Source: Atopobiaceae bacterium
Lineage (GTDB): Bacteria > Actinomycetota > Coriobacteriia > Coriobacteriales > Atopobiaceae
NCBI GenBank assembly: GCA_017545665.1
Contig: JAFWKQ010000048.1
Location: 23,873-87,872 of the forward strand
DNA length: 64,000 nucleotides
Direction of reading: 5' to 3'
A program made the translations under genes and the position numbers. Position 1 is the stretch's first letter. The number at the start of each line of letters is the position of its first letter. The notes beneath the pieces were generated by a model, which saw only the letters and a list, made by a program, of their open reading frames with translations, was not told the origin of the DNA and ran no database searches. This document shows positions 49,169 through 56,905 of the stretch, piece after piece.

Positions 49169-49996
49169 ATGAGCGTTCAGATTCGTCGTAGCACATCCGG
49201 TCAGGCCATGCCAAGGGAGACCGTGGCGCTTCCCGCCGAGGCCTTTGGCCCGTCCGATACCACTACCGTGTATTGGTTGGGTAACGCGGGCTTTTTGCTC
49301 AACAGCCGTGGAACCACCATCATGTGCGACCCGCTGCTCGTGGGCTTCGATATGCCTACGCTCGTGGAGCCTCCCATCCTGCCCGAGGATGTTCCCAGCT
49401 TCGATGCGCTTCTCTACACGCACATCGATAACGACCACTTTGCGCGCGAGACGCTCGCGGGCTTGCGCGACCGGGCCAGCGAGGTGCACGCGTCGCACTA
49501 CGTGGCGCAGGTCGCGCGCGACGAGGAGCGTGTGCAGGGTGCCGTGGGTCACGACATCGGCGAGCGCTTTTGCGTGGGCAACGTCGACGTTACCCTCACC
49601 CCCACCTGGCATAACTGGCAAGAGCACATGACCAGCGAGAAGTACCAGCATCGCACCTGGGAGCGCAAGGAGTACTGCGGTTACTGGTTCGACACGCCCG
49701 ACGGCTCCATTTGGCTGCCTTCCGACTCCCGTCCGCTGCCCGAGTTCCTGGAGTGGGAGAAGGCCCCAGACATGATGCTCTTCGACTTTGCCGACAACAT
49801 CTGGCACATCGGCTTCGCGGGCGCCGTGGAGCTGGCAAACCACTATCCCGAGTCCGAGCTGCTGCTCATCCACTGGGGTTGCGTGGACGCGCCAGAGTAC
49901 ACGCCCTTCAACGGCGACCCCGAGCGCCTTGAGGCGGCCGTGAGGAACCCCGAGCGCGTGCATGCGCTCGCGCTGGGCGAGGGCCTGGGCCTTTAG
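49169..49996 (+). CDS. MBL-fold metallohydrolase (UlaG-like)
   Basis: The 275-residue protein has the metallo-beta-lactamase motif THIDNDHF near residue 90 and a WLGNAGFLL strand start typical of Lactamase_B_2/UlaG proteins. These cytoplasmic enzymes hydrolyse lactones or phosphoesters. GAGGAGG lies about 8 nt before the ATG at 49169; longer in-frame starts overlap an unrelated upstream region. It is 28 bp before the aldo/keto reductase gene and likely shares its transcript. Confidence 0.85.
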   Translation: MSVQIRRSTSGQAMPRETVALPAEAFGPSDTTTVYWLGNAGFLLNSRGTTIMCDPLLVGFDMPTLVEPPILPEDVPSFDALLYTHIDNDHFARETLAGLRDRASEVHASHYVAQVARDEERVQGAVGHDIGERFCVGNVDVTLTPTWHNWQEHMTSEKYQHRTWERKEYCGYWFDTPDGSIWLPSDSRPLPEFLEWEKAPDMMLFDFADNIWHIGFAGAVELANHYPESELLLIHWGCVDAPEYTPFNGDPERLEAAVRNPERVHALALGEGLGL

Positions 49997-50024
49997 GCAT
50001 CCACAGTACAGAAGCGGAGGAAAC

Positions 50025-51014
50025 ATGCAGTACGCAAGGCTGGGAAAGACGGACATCGAGGCAAGCAGGTTCTGTCTGGGGTGCATGGGCTTTGGCGAGG
50101 TGCGCGAGGGCGCGCTGCACACCTGGACGCTGGGGCCGGACGACACGCGCACGATCATTGGTCGTGCGCTGGACGCGGGCATCAACTTCTTCGACACGGC
50201 CATGGCCTACTCGTTTGGAACGAGCGAGGAGTACGTGGGCGCCGCCCTGCGAAGCCTCGCGCCCCGTGAGGATTGGGTCATCGCCACGAAGTACAGCCCG
50301 AGACCGGCAGACGCGCAGGATGGCATGAGCGGTGCGGAGTGGATTGCCGCATGCGTAGACAACAGCCTGCGTCGTCTGGGCGTGGACACCATCGACCTGT
50401 ACTACATGCACAGCTGGGACTACCGCACGCCCATCGAGGAGAGCATGCGCGCCCTAAACGACGCCGTGGTCGCGGGCAAGGTGCGGGCGCTTGGCGTCTC
50501 CAACTGCCATCCCTATCAGCTGGCGCGCGCCAACGACATCGCGGCCGCGCACGGCTGGGCGCGCTTTGAGGTCGTGCAGAGCCACATGAACCTTATCTTT
50601 AGGGAGGACGAGCGCGAGCTGTTGCAGCTGTGCGACGAAGACTCGATCTCGACCGTTCCCTACAGCAGCCTTGCCGCCGGACGCCTTTCGCGAAGACCGG
50701 GCGAAACGTCCGCGCGCCTCGAGCAGGATGCGTTTGCCAAAGGCAAGTACGACGCCACGGCCGAGCAGGACAACGTCATTATCCGTCGTGTGGCCGAGGT
50801 GGCGGATGCGCATGGCACCAGCATGACCGCCGTCTCGCTTGCGTGGATGCTCACGAAGGTAACGAGCCCCATCTGCGGCGCCACCAAGCCGCACCACATT
50901 GACGGTCCGGCCGCGGCGGCAGACCTTGTCCTTACCGCCGATGAGATCGCCTATCTGGAGGAACCCTACGTGCCCCATGCGCTCGTGGGCGTGATGGCGC
51001 AGAACCAACGCTAA
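50025..51014 (+). CDS. Aldo/keto reductase
   Basis: The 329-residue TIM-barrel NADPH oxidoreductase has GRALDAGINFFDTAMAYS with the catalytic Asp/Tyr pair, the active-site Lys in VIATKYSP, DLYYMHSWD with the His, and the cofactor-binding GVSNCHPYQL and GATKPHHIDGP. It belongs to the group with short sugar- or aldehyde-directed members; substrate unknown. GGAGG precedes the ATG. Confidence 0.92.
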   Translation: MQYARLGKTDIEASRFCLGCMGFGEVREGALHTWTLGPDDTRTIIGRALDAGINFFDTAMAYSFGTSEEYVGAALRSLAPREDWVIATKYSPRPADAQDGMSGAEWIAACVDNSLRRLGVDTIDLYYMHSWDYRTPIEESMRALNDAVVAGKVRALGVSNCHPYQLARANDIAAAHGWARFEVVQSHMNLIFREDERELLQLCDEDSISTVPYSSLAAGRLSRRPGETSARLEQDAFAKGKYDATAEQDNVIIRRVAEVADAHGTSMTAVSLAWMLTKVTSPICGATKPHHIDGPAAAADLVLTADEIAYLEEPYVPHALVGVMAQNQR

Positions 51015-51020
51015 GTGAGC

Positions 51021-51057
51021 GTCAGCGCGTCGCCCCCGTCCCCGTGACACGCTACAC
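51021..51057. repeat. Family B palindromic repeat
   Basis: CGTCAGCGCG, CGCCCCCGTCCCC and GTGACACGCT. It lies between convergent genes and overlaps the last codons of tenA. Confidence 0.8.
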
Positions 51058-51708
51058 GCAATAGAGCATGTCCCACAGCTTGTTCTCGTGCTCCGCACAT
51101 GTCCTAAAAACCCCGCAGAGCTTCTGGGCTTCGTCGCCCTGCATGGAGCCGGCCTTCTTGTTAAGAACATCGATCCATCGCTGGTTCGCCTCAAGATACT
51201 CGGTGCACGTGTAGGCATCAAACCAGCCCTTGTATGGCGAGGCGGGCAGTTCGCTGCCATGCGTCTCCAACACCCGTTGCGCTATGTAGGCATACACCCA
51301 TGAGCACTGCAGCAGGGCGGTGAGTCCCGCAAGCACGCCATCCTCCCTCAGACAGCCCAGCATATACTCCACGTATTCGGCGATTTCGGGAGCCTTTGGG
51401 CATCGGGCGACGTCGTCATCCGTTATCCCAAGCTTCCTCATGTTTGGCACGTGAACCCGCAGCGTTTCTCCGCGCGTCTGCTCGATTGCGAAACCGATAA
51501 AATCTTTAAGCGAGCCGTCGTCCGTGCTCTCTTGCGTGCATTCCAAGATGTGAATATAGTCCAGCAGATACAGGTAGTCCTGAATCACGTAGTAGCGGTA
51601 TCGCCGCTCGTCGAGGGTCCCTTTGGCCATCTCCACAACAAAGGGCTTCTGTGCCGCCTGATCCCACAGGTCTTGCACGCCATCAAACAGGACTACCGAT
51701 AGTCTCAT
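51052..51708 (-). CDS. tenA: Thiaminase II / aminopyrimidine aminohydrolase
   Basis: The 218-residue helical-bundle protein converts base-degraded thiamine (aminopyrimidine) to HMP for salvage. Active-site features are present: Tyr pair (YRYYVIQDYLYLLDYI), catalytic Cys in LLQCSWVYAYIA near 138, and EHENKLWDM near the end. It is the last gene of the TPP-riboswitch operon, 12 nt after the methyltransferase. AGGGAGG precedes the ATG at 51708. Confidence 0.93.
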   Translation of the reverse strand: MRLSVVLFDGVQDLWDQAAQKPFVVEMAKGTLDERRYRYYVIQDYLYLLDYIHILECTQESTDDGSLKDFIGFAIEQTRGETLRVHVPNMRKLGITDDDVARCPKAPEIAEYVEYMLGCLREDGVLAGLTALLQCSWVYAYIAQRVLETHGSELPASPYKGWFDAYTCTEYLEANQRWIDVLNKKAGSMQGDEAQKLCGVFRTCAEHENKLWDMLYCV

Positions 51709-51719
51709 GCTGGCCTCCC

Positions 51720-52424
51720 TTACTGCTCGGCAACAATCGCCACGTAGCCGCCGCTCTTGTAGCCCTCCTGCACCTCTTCTGGCTCCTCGTTCGTGTACAG
51801 GGGATTCCTTATGAGGGTTTGATAGTACGTAAAGTTCGCGAAGCCGAGCTCTTTGAGGACGTCGATCTTCTCTTCGGTGGTGTGCCAAACGCCAGAGGCG
51901 GCAAGCGCCAGCGGATAGGGGAGCGAGGGCATGGCGCCATCCAGGTACCCGTGGTCGTACGTGCCCAGGCTCTTGCCGAGCAGGTACATGAAGCCAAACG
52001 CGCTCTCCTTGGGAACGTCGAGCAAAATGAGCCTGCCGCCTTCCTTGAGGGCGCGCTTGCACTTGGCGTAGGCGGGCTTCAAGTCCTCTATGTAGCTGGA
52101 GCTCCCGTTAAAGTAGACAATGTCGTACGCGTTGTTGGGCAGCTCCACGTCCTCTATGGTGCTGTGGGCGATTACGTTCACGCCGCGCTTCTGGGCTATT
52201 GCCCCCATGTCTTGGGACGGCTCGATGCCCTCAACGTTGGTGCAGTCGATGTAGCTCTCAAACAGCCCGCTGCCGCAGCCTACCGAGAGAAGCCTCTTTC
52301 CCTCGATGTTTCCCAGGGCCTTTTGGAACAGCTTGAGCTCACTTGCGAACAGGTTGCTGTTCTTCATGAACCACTCGTCGTACTGCGCTGCGTAGCCATC
52401 GAATTTCTGTCTTTGAGCGGACAC
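51720..52424 (-). CDS. SAM-dependent class I methyltransferase in the thiamine operon
   Basis: The 234-residue protein has the SAM-binding motif LLSVGCGSGLFE near 50, EGIEPS as motif II, and DIVYFNGSSSYI after it. The thiamine pathway has no known methylation step, so its place between thiD and tenA, with 1 nt and 12 nt gaps, is unexpected. It may methylate a thiamine breakdown product or modify another metabolite. The GTG at 52424 has GGGAGG 9 nt upstream; a TTG at 52433 is too close. Confidence 0.8.
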   Translation of the reverse strand: MSAQRQKFDGYAAQYDEWFMKNSNLFASELKLFQKALGNIEGKRLLSVGCGSGLFESYIDCTNVEGIEPSQDMGAIAQKRGVNVIAHSTIEDVELPNNAYDIVYFNGSSSYIEDLKPAYAKCKRALKEGGRLILLDVPKESAFGFMYLLGKSLGTYDHGYLDGAMPSLPYPLALAASGVWHTTEEKIDVLKELGFANFTYYQTLIRNPLYTNEEPEEVQEGYKSGGYVAIVAEQ

Positions 52425-52425
52425 G

Positions 52426-53223
52426 CTACTCAACCTCCCCGAGCGCGAAGTTGTGGGCTATGGGGCCAGACCCCTTTCCGAGGTCGAGCATTGCCGCAAG
52501 GGCGCCGGAAAGGTACGCCTTGGCACGCTCTACCGACTCGGCAAGACCGTACCCCTTGGCCAGGTTGGATGCGATGGCGCTCGAAAGCGTGCATCCCGTT
52601 CCGTGCGTGTTGGGGTTGTCGATTCGCTTGCCCTCGAACCAAATGGGCTGGTCCATGTTGGCGCCATAGAGGACGTCGTTTGCGTCGTTGATTCTGTGGC
52701 CACCCTTTACCAGGGCTGCGCATCCATAGCGCTCGAAGAGCGCCTTGGCCGCAGCCTCCATGTCGGTCTCTCCGCCGATGGTCATGTCTGCCAGTATCTC
52801 TGCCTCGGGGATGTTCGGCGTGATTATTGTTGCGAGCGGAAGCAGTTTGGCCTTGAGGGTCTCTATTGCCCCCTCGTCAATAAGGCGCGCGCCGCTCGTT
52901 GCCACCATTACGGGATCCGCGACGATGTTTGTTGCCTGGTACTGCACGAGCTTGCTGGCGATGACCTCAATGAGTGCGGACGAGGAAACCATTCCTATCT
53001 TCACCGCGTCGGGGAAGATGTCCTCAAACACTGCGTCGAGCTGCAGGCCCAAAAAGTCGGGCGTCACGTCCTGTATGCCTCTTACGCCGGTGGTGTTTTG
53101 CGCGGTGAGGGCGGTGATGGCACTCATCGCATACACCCCATTCATGGTCATCGTCTTGATGTCTGCCTGAATGCCGGCGCCTCCGCAAGAATCCGATCCT
53201 GCGATAGTCAATGCTTTTTTCAT
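52426..53223 (-). CDS. thiD: Hydroxymethylpyrimidine/phosphomethylpyrimidine kinase
   Basis: The 265-residue ribokinase-fold enzyme phosphorylates HMP to HMP-P and HMP-PP. TIAGSDSCGGAGIQADIKT at the N-terminus binds HMP, and NTHGTGCTLSSAIA carries the catalytic Asp-equivalent loop near 213. GGAGAGAAGG precedes the ATG. It lies 95 bp after the HAD gene, the only large gap in the operon; a hairpin with a GCGGCAGG stem sits there (about 53270-53300). Confidence 0.95.
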   Translation of the reverse strand: MKKALTIAGSDSCGGAGIQADIKTMTMNGVYAMSAITALTAQNTTGVRGIQDVTPDFLGLQLDAVFEDIFPDAVKIGMVSSSALIEVIASKLVQYQATNIVADPVMVATSGARLIDEGAIETLKAKLLPLATIITPNIPEAEILADMTIGGETDMEAAAKALFERYGCAALVKGGHRINDANDVLYGANMDQPIWFEGKRIDNPNTHGTGCTLSSAIASNLAKGYGLAESVERAKAYLSGALAAMLDLGKGSGPIAHNFALGEVE

Positions 53224-53318
53224 CCTTCTCTCCTTCTTGTAAAAGCGTTTCGTTAAAGCATTCACTTTTGTAGAGCGACAGGAGGTGGTGCCCCCAACCT
53301 GCCGCTTCGAGCGCGTTT

Positions 53319-53978
53319 TTAGAACAGTCGCTGTAATTCCTTGAGGTTTAATACGTAAACCTCGGCCGATTCCTCCAGTCCCCTCTGGTTGGGCTCTCCG
53401 TTTTTGTCGAACACCCCTATGGTGCGATATCCCGCTCGAGCTGCCGTTTTTAGCGCGTAGAGCGAGTCTTCGAACACGCAGACCTGCTCTTTGGCAAACC
53501 CAAGGAACTCTGCGGCCGCGTCGTATATTTCGGGCGAATGCTTGCTCGTGCCCACTTCTGCGTTGGTGAAGATCCTGCCCACGTAGGGGAGCATCCCGTT
53601 TCGCTCGAGCGCTGCGGTAACGTGCTCGCGCGGGCTCGACGTGGCTGCCGCCATCCTTACGCCCGCCGCATCGAGTGCAGACAAGAGCTCTGCCGCCCCC
53701 TCCTTGGGCAACACTTCGTAGAGGTAGAAGTCTCGCAACATGCCCTGCAGGCCATCCATGATCTCGGCGGGCGTTTTATCAAGCGCGTAGGTTTTCCCTA
53801 GGTACTCCGCGCCCTGCTCCATGCTCATGGAGAAGAGGGTCTCTCCCAGGCCGGCTTCGGGCACGATGCCCTGAGACGCAAGGTATTTGGCGCCCAAGTC
53901 CCTCCAGATTTCCAGGGAGTCGAGCAGAACTCCGTCCACGTCCAGTATGGCACCCTTTATGCTGTGTCCGAATCTCAT
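53319..53978 (-). CDS. HAD-superfamily phosphatase in the thiamine operon
   Basis: The 219-residue protein fits the beta-phosphoglucomutase-like HAD group: DVDGVLLDS with nucleophile Asp (about 13), ATSSPREH as motif II, and FEDSLYALKTAARAG as motif IV. A helical cap domain (about 22-85) is present. In thiamine operons such phosphatases may cleave thiamine monophosphate or HMP phosphate; the role here is inferred from context. The ATG at 53978 has GGAGG 13 nt upstream, a long spacing, so expression may depend on coupling to thiE, which ends 25 nt upstream. Confidence 0.82.
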   Translation of the reverse strand: MRFGHSIKGAILDVDGVLLDSLEIWRDLGAKYLASQGIVPEAGLGETLFSMSMEQGAEYLGKTYALDKTPAEIMDGLQGMLRDFYLYEVLPKEGAAELLSALDAAGVRMAAATSSPREHVTAALERNGMLPYVGRIFTNAEVGTSKHSPEIYDAAAEFLGFAKEQVCVFEDSLYALKTAARAGYRTIGVFDKNGEPNQRGLEESAEVYVLNLKELQRLF

Positions 53979-54003
53979 GGCTCTTGGTCGGCCTCCGGTT
54001 TTC

Positions 54004-54663
54004 TCATCGAGCTTCGACCATACGTTTGGCAACGCCCTTGAGCAGGGCCGTTGCCTCGCGTATGTTGTTTTGCGCATAGATGGCGCTAATTACCGCAATG
54101 CCGCATATGCCGCTTTTCGCGAGCTGTGGGGTATTCTCCTGCGTTATGCCCCCAATCGCCACAACGGGAATCGACACCGCCTCGCATATGGCCTGCAAGG
54201 TTTCGTGCGATACCTCCACGGCGTCGTCCTTGGATCCGGTTGGGAAGACCGCGCCCACTCCCAGATAGTCGGCGCCGCGCCGTTCGGCGAGCACGGCCTG
54301 CTCCACGGTTTGCGCGGAGACGCCGAGTATCTTGTGAGGCCCTATGAGCGCGCGCACGTCGCCCGCCTCCATGTCGTCCTGTCCAACATGCACGCCGTCC
54401 GCGTCCATGCGCACGGCGATGTCCACGTTGTCGTTGATCACAAAGGGCACGCCATAGTGCGCCGCCAGCGCCTGGAGCTGCACCGCCTCCTCATAGAAGT
54501 GCGCCTCGTCCAGGTCCTTTTCGCGTAGCTGAAGGAACGTGACCCCTCCGTCCAGGCTTTCGCGAACCACGTCGTAGAGGGTCCGCTCGTCCAGCCAATG
54601 GCGATCGGTGACGGCGTAGAGCAGCAACGAGTCGGCAAGTCCTTCTTTTTGCCCTGCTTTCAT
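54004..54663 (-). CDS. thiE: Thiamine-phosphate synthase
   Basis: The 219-residue TIM-barrel enzyme joins HMP-PP and hydroxyethylthiazole phosphate to form thiamine phosphate. LLYAVTDRHWL, LQLREKDLD, VHVGQDD and GVGAVFPTGSKDDA are the family motifs in order. GGAGGCACCCC precedes the ATG. It is 11 nt after thiM. Confidence 0.95.
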   Translation of the reverse strand: MKAGQKEGLADSLLLYAVTDRHWLDERTLYDVVRESLDGGVTFLQLREKDLDEAHFYEEAVQLQALAAHYGVPFVINDNVDIAVRMDADGVHVGQDDMEAGDVRALIGPHKILGVSAQTVEQAVLAERRGADYLGVGAVFPTGSKDDAVEVSHETLQAICEAVSIPVVAIGGITQENTPQLAKSGICGIAVISAIYAQNNIREATALLKGVAKRMVEAR

Positions 54664-54674
54664 GGGGTGCCTCC

Positions 54675-55496
54675 TTACCTGATTTCGTACTTCGCTCCGG
54701 CATCGAGGGTTGCCGCGTCCATGTTGTATATGGCATCGATGATGCGGTTTCTGTACGTGGAGTTGCCTTCGCCCTCCTGCATGCGCTCCCAGCCTATTTC
54801 CCCAGCAAGGCCCATGGTGCACACGGCGGCGGCCGCAGCCTCGAGCTTTGCGTCCGGGTTGGCTACGACAAAAGCCGTCATCATGCCGGAAAGTTGGCAT
54901 CCCGTGCCCGTTATCCTTCCCATCTCGGGACGTCCGTTTGTAATAACGAAGCAACGCGTTGCGTCGGAAACGAGGTCTATTGCCCCCGTGATGGCAATGA
55001 TCGCGCCGGTTTTTGCTGCCAGCGCCTTGGCAAAGCTCACCGCGCCGTTAAGAGTGTCTTCCGTTACGGCGTCGGCAACGTCGGCATCGACGCCCTTTGT
55101 GGTGCCGCTTCCGCTTGAGAGCGTTTTTATCTCGGAGATGTTGCCTCGAATGACGGTGAACGGGATTTTGTCCATGAGGCCAACGGCGGTGTTGGTGCGC
55201 AGGGCCGATGCGCCGGCGCCAACGGGGTCAAGCAGCACGACGTGACCGAGCTCAGAGGCCTTTGCGCCGGCCAAGTACATGGCTTCGATGCTTCGCTTGT
55301 TGAGTGTGCCGATGTTTATGTTCAGGCCGCCGCAGATGCTCGTGATGTCCTCCACGTCTTCGGGCTCGTCCGACATAATCGGGCTTCCCCCGCATGCGAG
55401 CAGCACGTTGGCCACGTCGTTCACCGTTACGTAGTTGGTGATGTTGTGCACCAGTGGCGCCCCGTTCCGTACGTTTTCGATGCAATTGCCTAGCAT
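54675..55496 (-). CDS. thiM: Hydroxyethylthiazole kinase
   Basis: The 273-residue ribokinase-fold enzyme phosphorylates hydroxyethylthiazole for salvage. PLVHNITNYVTVND, GGSPIMSDEPED, DPVGAGAS and the catalytic GTGCQLSGMMTAF are conserved. It is the first gene after the TPP riboswitch. Together with thiE, thiD and tenA it makes a salvage-only route: no thiC, thiG or thiS is in the window. Confidence 0.96.
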   Translation of the reverse strand: MLGNCIENVRNGAPLVHNITNYVTVNDVANVLLACGGSPIMSDEPEDVEDITSICGGLNINIGTLNKRSIEAMYLAGAKASELGHVVLLDPVGAGASALRTNTAVGLMDKIPFTVIRGNISEIKTLSSGSGTTKGVDADVADAVTEDTLNGAVSFAKALAAKTGAIIAITGAIDLVSDATRCFVITNGRPEMGRITGTGCQLSGMMTAFVVANPDAKLEAAAAAVCTMGLAGEIGWERMQEGEGNSTYRNRIIDAIYNMDAATLDAGAKYEIR

Positions 55497-55508
55497 GTGT
55501 ACCTCCCT

Positions 55509-55551
55509 AAAGAAAAGAGCAGTTATGCCTCATAGGTAGGTATAACTGCTC
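55509..55551 (-). terminator. Riboswitch-controlled terminator upstream of thiM
   Basis: On the minus strand GAGCAGTTATACC pairs with GGCATAACTGCTC (one G-U pair), then TTTTCTTT. The loop side holds TACCTACC, complementary to the TAGGTA end of the TPP aptamer, so aptamer and terminator compete by mutually exclusive pairing. Confidence 0.85.
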
Positions 55552-55574
55552 AGAGATACGAGACGAGTCCGCAC

Positions 55575-55668
55575 AGTCGTATTTACCTACGTTGGCATTA
55601 CCCAAATCAGGTCGCGGGTCCGGGCCATCCTGCCCGTTCTCAGCCTGCATGCACAAGCTCCCCTTTTT
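55575..55668 (-). promoter_or_regulatory. TPP riboswitch (THI element)
   Basis: On the minus strand the conserved parts are in order: GGGGAGC, CTGAGA (55638-55643), ACCCGCGACCTGAT, GGGTAATGCCA and CGTAGGTAA. It controls the thiM-tenA operon. TPP binding should release the downstream terminator and lower expression. Confidence 0.95.
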
Positions 55669-55710
55669 GCTGGAGTCATTGTAGCGCACTTGCGTGGGCG
55701 AACCAAGTGT

Positions 55711-55757
55711 GACACGGGTGTGTCACGGGGACGGGGGCAATGACACGCCCGTGGCTC
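55711..55757. repeat. Family B palindromic repeat
   Basis: GTGTGACACGGGTGTGTCA, CGGGGACGGGGGCA and ATGACACGCCCGTGGC. It lies between the riboswitch start and the convergent end of the DUF3737 gene. Confidence 0.85.
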
Positions 55758-55768
55758 GCTGCGCTTGG

Positions 55769-56644
55769 CTAGGCCGCAGCCAAGGAACTGTGGCTCCCGG
55801 TTACCACAATGCGCGCCCCGCAGCCCGAAACCGTGTCGTGCACGACCTCCCCAACGCTGCCCACCTCGATGCGTCCGGAGCGCGGGTCGCGGATGGAATC
55901 CACGTGGCCGCGAACGGTTGCCTGCACGTCGGATTCCTCGAAGGCGAGGTCGCATCCCACCATCTCGCAGTCAACAACCGTGAGGTTACGGCAGTGTACG
56001 AACGGCTGCGTGCCCTCAATACGGCAATTTACGAGCGTAAGCCCCTCGCTGTACCAACCCAGGTACTCTCCCTTAAGGGTCGCATTGCGCACGGTAACGT
56101 TGCGAGCGTGCCAGAAGGCGTCCTTGGTGTCAAAGGTGCCACCCTCAACCACGAGGTTCTCAACGTATTGGAAGGAGTACTTGCCAGAGAAGCGCACGTT
56201 TTCCAGACGTAGGTCGCGGGCATGGAAGAAGGCGTATTCGCTTTCGATGGACCCGCCGCGCACGGTAACGTTTCTGGAGGACCAGCCAAACTCTTCGGAG
56301 CGCACCTCGCTCGCATCGATCACTACGTCTTCGCACTCACGCAGGGCCTTTATTCCAAGGAGCCTGCTATTGCGAATGTGCGCGTCGCTCGTGTACCACA
56401 GGGCCGCGCGGCAGGTTTCCGCAAAGAGGGCGTTCGAGAGCCCGACGCCCGTCGTATGCCAAAGCGGATAGCGCAGTTCAAAAGTTGCGTCGCTAACGGC
56501 AATGTTGCGGCATTCCTTAAGGGCCGACTCGCCGTCTGCAGCTCCGGCGAAGCGCACGTGCTCGAGTGTTGCGTTGACAAGGCCGTAGAGGGCGCGCTCC
56601 TCGTCAAAAGAACGGTTTCGGATGATGGTTTTATCGCTAGGCAT
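55769..56644 (-). CDS. DUF3737 family beta-helix-like protein
   Basis: The 291-residue protein matches DUF3737, predicted to form a right-handed parallel beta helix. Short repeats such as LRLENVRFSGKYSF and LVVEGGTFDTKDAFW recur about every 20 residues, consistent with helix rungs. ERALYGL near residue 15 is the family's N-terminal mark. There is no signal peptide; function unknown. GGAGAAG precedes the ATG. Confidence 0.8.
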   Translation of the reverse strand: MPSDKTIIRNRSFDEERALYGLVNATLEHVRFAGAADGESALKECRNIAVSDATFELRYPLWHTTGVGLSNALFAETCRAALWYTSDAHIRNSRLLGIKALRECEDVVIDASEVRSEEFGWSSRNVTVRGGSIESEYAFFHARDLRLENVRFSGKYSFQYVENLVVEGGTFDTKDAFWHARNVTVRNATLKGEYLGWYSEGLTLVNCRIEGTQPFVHCRNLTVVDCEMVGCDLAFEESDVQATVRGHVDSIRDPRSGRIEVGSVGEVVHDTVSGCGARIVVTGSHSSLAAA

Positions 56645-56751
56645 TGTTCTTCTCCACCTCTCGTATGTTTTGCTGCTTATTAGATTACGCGCAGTGCCAA
56701 TCGATAACAAATGCCTATATAACATTTGCTGTCATAAGACAAATGCATCGG

Positions 56752-56822
56752 TGTGTGTCAGCGCCCCCGTTACACGCCGGGTGTGTCAGCGCCCCGTCCC
56801 CGTGACACCCCATGACACCTCG
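56752..56822. repeat. Family B palindromic repeats, two copies
   Basis: GTGTGTCAGCGCCCC appears twice, 29 bp apart, followed by CGTCCCCGTGACACC and a final ATGACACC. They lie 84 bp before the cyclase start at 56906. Confidence 0.8.
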
Positions 56823-56905
56823 TTTGCATACAAGTATGTAAAAAAGTAGTATTACTATGAATAATGCAGTGGGGCTGCAAAAGCACCGATGGCCGGGAGA
56901 AGATC

